Made by a program: the position numbers and the translations under genes. From RHKX01 sp963823565 (GTDB taxonomy: Bacteria; Actinomycetota; Thermoleophilia; Solirubrobacterales; 70-9): a DNA stretch of 64,000 bases. The notes beneath the pieces were generated by a model. It was given only the letters and a program-made list of their open reading frames with translations. It had not been told where the DNA came from and made no database searches. Location of the stretch: contig CAWGLR010000003.1 of assembly GCA_963823565.1 (NCBI GenBank), positions 186,001-250,000 on the forward strand, in the 5' to 3' direction. Position 1 is the stretch's first letter. Each line of letters opens with the position of its first letter. Of the stretch, positions 8,123-15,284 are shown one piece after another.

Positions 8123-8124
8123 GC

Positions 8125-8577
8125 ATGGCCCAGGCGATCCTGCTCAAGGAGGTCGATGGGCTCGGCGCCGCCGGCGACGCCATCGAGGTCTCCCCGGGCT
8201 ACCTGCGCAACTACCTCGTCCCCCGCAAGCTCGCCCAGCCCGCGACGAAGGGCGCCCTCGAGGAGGCCCAGCGCCGTCGCGAGGCCGCCGAGAAGGCCGA
8301 GCGCGAGGCGCTCGAGCGCGCCGGCGAGACCGCCGCGCTGCTCTCCCGCACCGTCCTCACCATCACCCACCGCGCCGGAGAGGACGGCCGCCTCTTCGGC
8401 TCCGTCACCTCCAAGGAGATCGCCGACGCGATCCAGGAGGCCCGTGGCGTCCGCATCGAGAAGAAGCGCATCCGCCTCGACGAGGGGATCCGCGAGACCG
8501 GGACCTACATGGTCGAGGTCGAGGTCCCCGGCGGCGCCACCGCGTCGGTGAAGACGATCGTCGCCCCCCAGGGCTGA
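8125..8577 (+). CDS. rplI: 50S ribosomal protein bL9
   Basis: A 150-residue bL9. The N-terminal RNA-binding domain shows the signature G-Y-L-R-N-Y-L-V-P-R-K-L-A. A long charged connecting helix (about residues 45-75) is followed by the C-terminal domain with G-R-L-F-G-S-V-T. Length and layout are normal. It follows rpsR by two bases and is followed by a GC-rich hairpin. Confidence 0.96.
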   Translation: MAQAILLKEVDGLGAAGDAIEVSPGYLRNYLVPRKLAQPATKGALEEAQRRREAAEKAEREALERAGETAALLSRTVLTITHRAGEDGRLFGSVTSKEIADAIQEARGVRIEKKRIRLDEGIRETGTYMVEVEVPGGATASVKTIVAPQG

Positions 8578-8587
8578 GAGCCGTCTG

Positions 8588-8604
8588 GCGGCGCTTCGCG
8601 CCGC
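8588..8604 (+). terminator. Hairpin after rplI
   Basis: A 7-bp GCGGCGC/GCGCCGC stem with a TTC loop begins 11 bases after the rplI stop. It is probably the end of the rpsR-rplI transcript; there is no T-tract. Confidence 0.6.
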
Positions 8605-8643
8605 GGGCAGCGAGGGGGGAAGGGGGGACCGGCCGCCTCGCAT

Positions 8644-8813
8644 GGAGAGCGGTGTTCCCGCGCGAGTGGCACCGAGGGGGTGGCGGTTTGGCGCCTCCCG
8701 GTTCGCTGGGGTCTATCCGTCCGCTGTCCCGGACGAATCGACCCCGCCGGGGTCACTGACTACGACATATCGAACTGAGCGACCCCAGTGCTGGGAATGC
8801 CGCTATGGACGAG
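8644..8813. repeat. Dispersed intergenic repeat, copy 1
   Basis: This is one of three related intergenic elements; the others are at 36974-37110 and 40620-40785. The core shared by all three runs here from about 8709 to 8813. It includes a CTATCC block, CGGACGAATC, a GACCCC-GCC-GGGGTC hairpin (8740-8754), TACGACATATCG, ACTGAGCGACCCC and an ATGGACGA end. Copies 1 and 3 also share an upstream arm with CGCGAGTGGCACCGAGGGGG. No transposase or terminal target duplication is visible. The function is unknown. Confidence 0.8.
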
Positions 8814-9176
8814 CGGGCGGCTACTTCGTAAGCTCGCGGCGGCATCCGCTGCTCGCTTGCAGATAAGGGACCCATACGGTCCGAAATCCGCGAGTGACGC
8901 ATCTCGATGCCGGGACGGGGAGCGGCGTTCTCGCCCCGCGGGACCGCGGAACCGGCCATGGGGACCCCGACGGTCCCGCCTCGCCGGCCGCTTCCTCCCT
9001 GCACCCGTCGCTCCCTCGGTGGAGTCCTGGCCGACGCTCCCTGATGACGACCTTCCCACCCGATCCCGCAAATAGCCGCTTCCCCTCCGTCGCGTCGCCG
9101 CGCCCCGTGCTTTCCTCAGTCGAGGGGCAGCCGGCGGCGATCCGTCCGGCTGGGGCCCTTCAATGGAGGCGAACAC
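8814..9176. other. Intergenic stretch before dnaB, no gene seen
   Basis: About 360 bases between the repeat and the dnaB leader. Open frames exist but have no plausible start, domain or codon pattern, and I recognise no RNA gene. A small GGAC/GTCC hairpin lies near 8869-8883 and an imperfect GC-rich palindrome near 8936-8975. The region probably contains the dnaB promoter, which I could not place. Confidence 0.5.
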
Positions 9177-9200
9177 ATGTTCGCCGGAGCACCAACCTGA
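9177..9200 (+). CDS. Seven-codon upstream ORF coupled to dnaB
   Basis: The ATG at 9177 follows a GGAGG (9164-9168) by eight bases and encodes MFAGAPT. Its TGA overlaps the dnaB ATG (TGATG). The good Shine-Dalgarno belongs to this mini-ORF and not to dnaB, which suggests translational coupling. It could be chance because the frame is so short. Confidence 0.35.
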   Translation: MFAGAPT

Positions 9201-10603
9201 TGAGCACGATCGAAGAGAACGGAAACGCGACGATGGCCCCGGAGGCGCCGCTGCTCCTGCCTCACAACCTCGAGGCGGAGGAGTCGGTGCTGGGCGCGAT
9301 GATGGTCTCCGAGGCCGCGATCGACCCGGTCGTGGTCGAGGTCCGGCTGACGGCGGAGGACTTCTACCGCGGCAAGCACGGGACGATCTACAGCGCGATC
9401 CACGAGCTGTACGACCGCTCCGAGCCGGTCGACGCGCTGACCGTCTCCGAGCTGCTGCGAGGCCAGGGCAAGCTCGAGGAGGCCGGCGGCCGGGACGCGA
9501 TCTCGGCGCTCGCGTCGAGCACGCCGGTGCCGGGGAGCGCCGGCAAGTACGCGGAGATCGTCAAGCAGAACTCGATGCTGCGGCGGCTGCTCGGCGCGGC
9601 GCAGCGGATCCAGCAGTCGGTCCACACGCGCGAGGGCGAGCCGCAGGACCTGGTCGAGCAGGCCGAGAAGCTGCTGTTCAACGTCGCGCGCGCCGATCAG
9701 GCGGGGGACTTCAGCTCGATCTCGGACATCCTCGACGCCGAGACCGAGCGCCTGCACAAGCTCGCAAGCGGCGAGACGCAGATGACCGGGACGCCGTCGG
9801 GCTACCGGAAGCTCGACGAGATCACCGGCGGGTTCCAGCCCGGCAACCTCATCGTCCTCGCCGCCCGGCCGGCGATGGGCAAGTCGAGCCTCGTCTGCAA
9901 CATCGCCGAGAACGTGGCGTGGAAGGCGAAGCGTCCGGTCGCCTTCTTCTCGCTGGAGATGTCGGAGACCGAGCTGGCGCACCGCTTCATCGCCTCCCGC
10001 GCCCGCATCCCCTCCGACCGGCTGCGCAAGGGCCAGGTGACGAAGGAGTGGCCGAAGGTGCTGCGCGCCTGCAACGAGCTCGCCGAGGCGCCGCTGTGGA
10101 TCGACGACTCCTCCGACCTCAGCCTGCTCGACCTCCGCGCCAAGTGCCGGCGCCTGCACTCCTCGGCCGGCGGGCTCGGCCTCGTGATCGTCGACTACAT
10201 CCAGCTGATGCGCCCCGACGACACGCGGGCGGGGCGAGTCGAGCAGGTCGGCCAGATGAGCCGTGGGCTGAAGATCCTCGCGCGCGAGCTCGAGGTGCCG
10301 GTGATCGGCATCTCCCAGCTCTCCCGCGCCCCCGAGCAGCGCCCCGACAAGGTGCCGATCCTCTCCGACCTCCGTGAGTCGGGCTCGATCGAGCAGGACG
10401 CCGACATCGTCTCCTTCATCTACCGCGACGAGTACTACAACCCCGAGGACACCGAGCGCCCCGGCGAAGCCGACCTGATCATCGCCAAGCACCGCAACGG
10501 GCCGATCGGGAACGTGCCGCTCGCCTTCCAGAGCCAGTTCCCGAAGTTCGTCAACCTCGCCTCCGGTGACGCCTACGGCGGCGCCGGCCAGGAGGCCGCG
10601 TGA
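9200..10603 (+). CDS. dnaB: Replicative DNA helicase DnaB
   Basis: A 467-residue hexameric 5'-3' helicase of the replication fork. The N-terminal domain begins with L-P-H-N-L-E-A-E-E-S-V-L-G-A-M-M. The RecA-like motor has Walker A in A-R-P-A-M-G-K-S-S, H1a S-L-E-M-S, Walker B in L-V-I-V-D-Y-I-Q-L-M and the R-E-S-G-S-I-E-Q-D-A-D arginine-finger region. There is no intein. The ATG at 9200 gives the standard length. Its stop overlaps the GTG of a DnaC/DnaI-like ATPase gene by four bases, implying coupled synthesis of helicase and putative loader. Confidence 0.96.
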   Translation: MSTIEENGNATMAPEAPLLLPHNLEAEESVLGAMMVSEAAIDPVVVEVRLTAEDFYRGKHGTIYSAIHELYDRSEPVDALTVSELLRGQGKLEEAGGRDAISALASSTPVPGSAGKYAEIVKQNSMLRRLLGAAQRIQQSVHTREGEPQDLVEQAEKLLFNVARADQAGDFSSISDILDAETERLHKLASGETQMTGTPSGYRKLDEITGGFQPGNLIVLAARPAMGKSSLVCNIAENVAWKAKRPVAFFSLEMSETELAHRFIASRARIPSDRLRKGQVTKEWPKVLRACNELAEAPLWIDDSSDLSLLDLRAKCRRLHSSAGGLGLVIVDYIQLMRPDDTRAGRVEQVGQMSRGLKILARELEVPVIGISQLSRAPEQRPDKVPILSDLRESGSIEQDADIVSFIYRDEYYNPEDTERPGEADLIIAKHRNGPIGNVPLAFQSQFPKFVNLASGDAYGGAGQEAA

Positions 10604-11493
10604 GCGACGGTCGCGACGAAGGCGCGCCGGAGCCGGCGCGCGGGCCGCTCGGTGGGTTGCGACCAGCACCCGCGCCGGCGACCGACCCGCTCGGGCTGCC
10701 GGCGGCGGGCGCCGACCCGCTCGGTGGCGGCGGCCGAGAGGAGAGTGGCGAGATCCGCGTCCGTGCTACCTGCGCCCTCGGGGTCTGCGACGGCTCCGGG
10801 TGGATCGTCGGCGCCGACGACGTCGCGCGACCCTGCGAGTGCCGGCAGCGGCGGATCAAGCGGGCCCGCTCGCGCGGGATGCAGTCGGCGCTGCCGCAGC
10901 GCTACCGCGGCGTCTCCTTCGACCGGCCGCCGATCTCCAGCATGGCGGGCCAGCGCTCGACGGCGAGCGTCGTCGCCGAGGTCCGCGACTTCTGCGACGG
11001 GATCGAGGACGAGCTCGCGGAGGGCAACGGCATCTGGCTGCAGGGGGACGTCGGCACCGGCAAGACCTCGCTGGCGATGCTGATCTCGAAGACGGCGCTC
11101 GAGGCCGGGTTCAGCGTCGCGATCTACTCGATGCCGCGCCTGCTGGCGCGGATCCGCCGCACCTACGACGCCGACGTCGGCGAGGAGGGGTACCTGGCGT
11201 TCTTCGACCGGCTGACGTCGGTCGACCTCCTCCACATCGACGACCTCGGAGCCGAGAAGCGGACCGACTGGGTGCTCGAGCAGCTCTACGCGATCGTCGA
11301 CCGGCGCTACGAGGAGCGGCGCTCAATGGTCGTGACGACGAACATGGAGACGCCCGACCTGAAGGAGCAGATCGGCGAGCGAACGGTCTCGCGGCTGCTC
11401 CAGATCTGCGGCCACGAGAAGCCGCTGTACGGCGACGACTGGCGCGAGCGGGTCCAGCTCGCTCCCGCGCCGGCCCCGCACGACCCCTCATAA
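10600..11493 (+). CDS. DnaC/DnaI-like AAA+ ATPase, putative helicase loader
   Basis: A 297-residue ATPase starting at GTG inside the dnaB stop (GTGA overlap). A Pro/Gly-rich disordered head (about 1-50) is followed by a cysteine cluster (C58, C63, C79, C81 with D-G-S-G-W between), resembling the ribbon seen before the ATPase core in DnaI/DnaC-type loaders. The AAA+ core has Walker A G-D-V-G-T-G-K-T (K155), Walker B L-L-H-I-D-D-L-G-A-E and sensor-1 V-V-T-T-N-M. IstB-like transposition ATPases share this core, but no transposase is nearby. The gene pairing points to loading of DnaB, which is inference. Confidence 0.8.
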   Translation: MSDGRDEGAPEPARGPLGGLRPAPAPATDPLGLPAAGADPLGGGGREESGEIRVRATCALGVCDGSGWIVGADDVARPCECRQRRIKRARSRGMQSALPQRYRGVSFDRPPISSMAGQRSTASVVAEVRDFCDGIEDELAEGNGIWLQGDVGTGKTSLAMLISKTALEAGFSVAIYSMPRLLARIRRTYDADVGEEGYLAFFDRLTSVDLLHIDDLGAEKRTDWVLEQLYAIVDRRYEERRSMVVTTNMETPDLKEQIGERTVSRLLQICGHEKPLYGDDWRERVQLAPAPAPHDPS

Positions 11494-11494
11494 T
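11489..11494 (+). promoter_or_regulatory. Candidate -10 box of purA
   Basis: CATAAT, overlapping the end of the helicase-loader gene region, ends nine bases before the purA ATG. There is no Shine-Dalgarno in between, so purA probably has a leaderless transcript. Confidence 0.5.
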
Positions 11495-11503
11495 CCGCCG
11501 GGC

Positions 11504-12811
11504 ATGTCCGGAATGGTGATCGTCGGCGCCCAGTGGGGCGACGAAGGCAAGGGAAAGGTGACCGACCTGCTCGCCGAGCGGGCCGACCTCGTCGTGCGCT
11601 TCCAGGGCGGCAACAACGCCGGCCACACGATCGTCCGCGACGGCGAGACCTTCAAGCTCCACCTCGTTCCCTCGGGGATCCTCCACCCCGGGACGACGTG
11701 CGCGATCGGCAACGGCGTCGTCATCGACCCGAAGATCCTCACCGCCGAGATCGAGAACCTGAAGCGCCAGGGGATCACGACGGGGAACCTGCGGATCTCC
11801 GCCAACGCGCACCTGATCATGCCCTACCACGTGCTGCTCGACACGGCGGGCGAGGCGAAGCTCGGCAGTCTCTCGATCGGCACCACCCGGCGGGGGATCG
11901 GCCCCTGCTACGCCGACAAGTCCTCGCGCCTCGGCATCCGCGTCCAGGACCTGCTCGACGAGAAGATCCTGCGCAAGAAGATCATGGCCGCGATGGAGCC
12001 GAAGCGGCAGCTGCTGCGGCCGCACGCCAAGGATCCGGCGCTCGACCTGCACGCGATGACCGAGGAGTACATCACCTACGGCCATCGCCTCGAGCCCTAC
12101 ATCGCCGATACCGCCAAGCTCTGCTGGGAGGCGCTCGACGCCGGCCGGCCGGTCCTCTTCGAGGGCGCGCAGGGCGCGCTGCTCGACCTCGATCACGGCA
12201 CCTATCCGTTCGTCACCTCCTCGAACCCGATCGCCGGCTCGGCCTGCGTCGGCGCCGGCGTCGGCCCCAAGGACATCGACGAGGTCTGGGGGATCGCCAA
12301 GGCCTACTCGACCCGCGTCGGCTCGGGCCCGTTCCCGACCGAGCTCGAGGACGAGGTCGGCGACACCCTGCGCGAGCGCGGCGGCGAGGTCGGCACGACC
12401 ACCGGGCGGCCGCGGCGCTGCGGCTGGATCGACCTCGTCGCGCTCAAGTACGCGGTCCGCCTCAACGGCATGACCGGGCTCGTGCTGACCAAGCTCGACG
12501 TCCTCAGCGGCATCGACCCGATCCGGGTCTGCGTCCGCTACCGCGGCGCCGAGGGCGCGACGTTCGACGAGTTCCCCTACCACCAGTCGGTGCTCCACCA
12601 CGCGACCGCCGAGTACGAGGAGCTCCCCGGCTTCGACGAGGAGATCGGCGACGTGCGCTCCGAGGACGATCTGCCCGCCGCCGCCCGCGACTATCTCCGT
12701 TACATATCCGAGTTCGTCGGCGTGCCGATCACGCTGGTCGGGGTCGGTCAGGGTCGCGACCAGGTCATCTGGGTAGGGGACCAGGAGGCGAGAGCGCTCC
12801 GCGCCGCCTAA
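11504..12811 (+). CDS. purA: Adenylosuccinate synthetase
   Basis: A 435-residue enzyme joining IMP and aspartate with GTP hydrolysis, the first committed step from IMP to AMP. It opens with the P-loop-like G-A-Q-W-G-D-E-G-K-G-K, then shows G-N-N-A-G-H-T, the T-T-x-R-G-I-G-P region and the C-terminal substrate loop T-T-T-G-R-P-R-R-C-G-W. Length is standard. It begins 10 bases after the loader gene and is followed by a small DUF4235 gene with its own AGGAGAG site. Confidence 0.96.
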   Translation: MSGMVIVGAQWGDEGKGKVTDLLAERADLVVRFQGGNNAGHTIVRDGETFKLHLVPSGILHPGTTCAIGNGVVIDPKILTAEIENLKRQGITTGNLRISANAHLIMPYHVLLDTAGEAKLGSLSIGTTRRGIGPCYADKSSRLGIRVQDLLDEKILRKKIMAAMEPKRQLLRPHAKDPALDLHAMTEEYITYGHRLEPYIADTAKLCWEALDAGRPVLFEGAQGALLDLDHGTYPFVTSSNPIAGSACVGAGVGPKDIDEVWGIAKAYSTRVGSGPFPTELEDEVGDTLRERGGEVGTTTGRPRRCGWIDLVALKYAVRLNGMTGLVLTKLDVLSGIDPIRVCVRYRGAEGATFDEFPYHQSVLHHATAEYEELPGFDEEIGDVRSEDDLPAAARDYLRYISEFVGVPITLVGVGQGRDQVIWVGDQEARALRAA

Positions 12812-12829
12812 TCAGACCAGGAGAGATTC

Positions 12830-13099
12830 ATGAAGTTCATCTACAAGCCGTTCGCGATCGTCGTCGGGCTGATCGCCGGCATGATCGGGCGCAAGGTCTT
12901 CGAGCAGGCGTGGGGGCTCGTTGCCGAGGACGACCCGCGCGATCCCGACGACCGCGACGCGAGCTGGGCCGAGGTGCTCGCCTCGGCGGCGATCGGCGGC
13001 GCCATCCTCAAGGTCGTCCAGGCGCTCGTCCGCCGCGGCGGAGCGAAGGGCTTCGAGCGCGCGACGGGCTACTGGCCGGGAGACGAGCCCGCGGGGTAG
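12830..13099 (+). CDS. DUF4235 small membrane protein
   Basis: An 89-residue protein with two hydrophobic segments (about residues 7-22 and 47-65) separated by a very acidic D/P-rich loop. It opens with K-F-I-Y-K-P-F and has the W-A-E-V-L-A-S-A-A-I-x-G-A-I block characteristic of DUF4235, an actinobacterial family of unknown function. GGAGAG precedes the ATG by six bases. It follows purA closely and may be read through from it. Confidence 0.8.
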   Translation: MKFIYKPFAIVVGLIAGMIGRKVFEQAWGLVAEDDPRDPDDRDASWAEVLASAAIGGAILKVVQALVRRGGAKGFERATGYWPGDEPAG

Positions 13100-13111
13100 C
13101 CTTCAATATCC

Positions 13112-13137
13112 ATAGGGACGCTATATAGTGTCCCTAT
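13112..13137. promoter_or_regulatory. 26-bp MarR operator/promoter palindrome
   Basis: An inverted repeat with arms ATAGGGAC and GTCCCTAT around a palindromic CTATATAG centre; 24 of 26 positions are symmetric. It contains a TATAGT -10 box (13124-13129) and its right end overlaps the ATG (13136) of the MarR gene. Binding would block RNA polymerase directly, as expected for MarR autoregulation. The start codon lies 6 bases after the -10, so the mRNA is probably leaderless. Confidence 0.8.
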
Positions 13138-13591
13138 GGGCATCGACACCGACCCAGAGACACGGGGGACCGAGGATCTGGCAACCCTCCTCGAGGGCAG
13201 GCTCGTCGAGCTGAGCAGGCTTCTCCGCGGTCAGGCGACCGCCGCCGGGCTCAGCATCACCGCCCTCTCGGTCCTCAGGCGGCTCGCCGAATCCGGCCCG
13301 TGCCGCATCACCGATCTGGCGGGCAAGGAGGCGGTCACGCAGCCGAGCCTGACGGCGCTCGCCGACCGGCTGGCTGAGCGTGGGCTCACCGAGCGTGGCC
13401 CCGATCCGGCCGACGGCCGCGCCGTCCTCGTCTCGATCACGTCCGCCGGCCGAGACCTCCTCGCCGAGGTGCGTGGGGGCCGCGCCGCCGTGCTCGCCCA
13501 GCATCTCGATTCCATGGACGACGGAGAGCGCGCAGCGCTCGCAGCCGCAATACCCGCACTCGACCACCTTCTCGCACAGGGAGACAGATGA
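13136..13591 (+). CDS. MarR-family transcriptional regulator
   Basis: A 151-residue winged-helix repressor of the MarR family, which typically releases DNA on binding phenolic or other small ligands. The core shows I-T-A-L-S-V-L-R-R-L-A-E-S-G-P-x-R-I-T-D-L-A and the wing D-P-A-D-G-R-A-V-L-V-S-I-T. There are no cysteines, so oxidation sensing is unlikely. It overlaps the downstream exporter by four bases (ATGA), so repressor and transporter form one operon controlled by the palindrome overlapping its start. Confidence 0.92.
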   Translation: MGIDTDPETRGTEDLATLLEGRLVELSRLLRGQATAAGLSITALSVLRRLAESGPCRITDLAGKEAVTQPSLTALADRLAERGLTERGPDPADGRAVLVSITSAGRDLLAEVRGGRAAVLAQHLDSMDDGERAALAAAIPALDHLLAQGDR

Positions 13592-15234
13592 ACTCGACGA
13601 CCGACTCCGGATCCATCTTCGATCAGCCACGCGCCGTCTGGGCCGTCGCCTTCGCCTGCGTCGTCGCCTTCATGGGCATCGGTCTCGTCGACCCGATCCT
13701 GCCGACGCTCGCGAGCGAGCTGGACGCCAGCCCCAGCGAGGTGTCGCTGCTCTTCACCACGTACTTCGGCATGACCGGGCTGTCGATGTTCGTCTCCGGC
13801 TGGGTCGCCAGCCGGATCGGACCGCGCCGGACCCTGCTCGCGGGGCTCGCGCTCGTGGTCCTCTTCAGCGCCCTGGCCGGCCTCTCCGGCAGCGTGTTCG
13901 AGATCGCCGGCTTCCGGCTCGGCTGGGGCCTCGGCAACGCCCTCTTCATCGCCACCGCCCTCTCGGTCATCGTCGGTGCCGCGAGCGGTGGCCTCGGCCG
14001 GGCGATCATCCTCTACGAGGCCGCTCTCGGACTCGGCATCGCCTCCGGCCCACTCCTCGGCGGGATGCTCGGCGGGATCTCCTGGCGCGGTCCGTTCTTC
14101 GGCACCGCCGCGCTGATGGCGATCGGCTTCGTCCTGATCGCGGCGCTGCTCGGCGACGTGCCGAAGCCGGAGCGCAAGCTCCGCCTCTCGGAGCCGCTGC
14201 GCGCGCTCGCGCATCCCGGACTGCGCTCGATGGCGATCATTGCGGTCCTCTACAACTTCGGCTTCTTCACGATCCTCGCCTACACGCCGTTTCCGCTCGG
14301 GCTCAGCACGCACCAGCTCGGGCTCGTCTACTTCGGCTGGGGACTGCTCGTGGCCCTCACCTCGGTCGTCGGCGCGCAGCGGCTCGAGCGGCGCTTCGGC
14401 TTGGTGACGGTGCTCGCCGGTGGTCTCGCGGGCGTCTCGATCGACCTGCTCCTCGGTGGCGTCTTCGTGGACTCGCAGCTGGCCCTGATCCTCGTGGTGG
14501 TCGCCTCCGGTGCCCTGCTCGGGGTCGTCAACACCGTGATCACCGAGGGCGTGATGGCGACGGCCGTCGTCGAGCGGCCGATCGCGTCGTCGGCCTACAG
14601 CTTCGTCCGCTTTACGGGCGGCGCGATAGCGCCATACGTGGCCGGCAAGCTCGGCGAGCACGTTTCGACTGGAGCGCCGATGTACCTGGGCGCCGGGATG
14701 GTCGCCCTCTCGGTCGTCGCACTTGCGCTTTCCAAGGGACACCTGGCGGGGGCGGGCGAGCCGGAGATCGAGGAGAGCTCCGGCGAGTACCCGGTCCCGG
14801 CCGGGGTCCTGCTGGCGCTCCCGTTCAGTCGCTCGAAGTCGGTGCCGATCGTCTCCGCCGCAGCACGGGTCGCGCGTGCCCGGGAGACGGGGGTCCTCGT
14901 TGCTCACGTCCGCGAGACCCGCCCAGCGGTCGAGGATGCCGCCGACCTCGAGCGGCCCGGAGACATCCGCTTTTCGGTGCAGGAGATGGTCGACCAGCTC
15001 CAGCGCGAGGGAATCCCCGCCTCCAGCGTCGTCCTTCACGTGACCGGACACCACGACGTCGCCGCCGAGGCCCTGATCGACCTCGCGGACCGCACCCAGG
15101 CATCGGCGGTGGTCGTGGGGCGGCCGGGCCGCCACCCGAGCGAGCCGGGGACCCCGAGCGTGGCCACCGTGCTCAGCGAGCGGGCGCACTGCGACGTGGT
15201 CGTCGTCGCCGACCACGACCCCGTCCCAGCCTGA
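13588..15234 (+). CDS. MFS exporter fused to a C-terminal UspA-like domain
   Basis: A 548-residue protein. Residues about 10-390 contain twelve hydrophobic segments of a major facilitator of the drug:H+ antiporter type, with an R-x-G-x-R-R loop between helices 2 and 3. After about residue 405 comes a soluble region of about 140 residues beginning G-V-L-L-A-L-P-F, which ends in A-S-A-V-V-V-G-R and S-V-A-T-V-L-S-E-R-A-H-C-D-V-V-V-V, the pattern of a universal stress protein domain. The nucleotide-binding glycine loop is degenerate. MarR control suggests efflux of a toxic small molecule; the Usp domain may gate it. Confidence 0.85.
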   Translation: MNSTTDSGSIFDQPRAVWAVAFACVVAFMGIGLVDPILPTLASELDASPSEVSLLFTTYFGMTGLSMFVSGWVASRIGPRRTLLAGLALVVLFSALAGLSGSVFEIAGFRLGWGLGNALFIATALSVIVGAASGGLGRAIILYEAALGLGIASGPLLGGMLGGISWRGPFFGTAALMAIGFVLIAALLGDVPKPERKLRLSEPLRALAHPGLRSMAIIAVLYNFGFFTILAYTPFPLGLSTHQLGLVYFGWGLLVALTSVVGAQRLERRFGLVTVLAGGLAGVSIDLLLGGVFVDSQLALILVVVASGALLGVVNTVITEGVMATAVVERPIASSAYSFVRFTGGAIAPYVAGKLGEHVSTGAPMYLGAGMVALSVVALALSKGHLAGAGEPEIEESSGEYPVPAGVLLALPFSRSKSVPIVSAAARVARARETGVLVAHVRETRPAVEDAADLERPGDIRFSVQEMVDQLQREGIPASSVVLHVTGHHDVAAEALIDLADRTQASAVVVGRPGRHPSEPGTPSVATVLSERAHCDVVVVADHDPVPA

Positions 15235-15270
15235 TCGGGAGGGCCCGTGCGGAGCCCACGGCGTGCCATA

Positions 15271-15276
15271 TATCCT
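15271..15276 (+). promoter_or_regulatory. Candidate -10 box of the carboxylase gene
   Basis: TATCCT within CATATATCCT ends eight bases before the GTG start at 15285, with no ribosome binding site between them. This fits a leaderless transcript. Confidence 0.45.
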
Positions 15277-15284
15277 GCGCCGCC

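Noticed and set aside
8860..8890. Possible riboswitch before dnaB
   Set aside because: Only one small GGAC/GTCC hairpin is visible; no conserved riboswitch core was recognised.
8600..9176. Protein-coding reading of the repeat (short frames containing V-A-Q-F-D-M-S in copies 1 and 3)
   Set aside because: The frame is not kept in copy 2, there is no ribosome binding site, and the conserved hairpin explains the similarity better.
10600..11493. IstB transposition helper of an insertion sequence
   Set aside because: No istA-like transposase or inverted repeats nearby, and the coupling to dnaB and cysteine cluster fit a helicase loader better.
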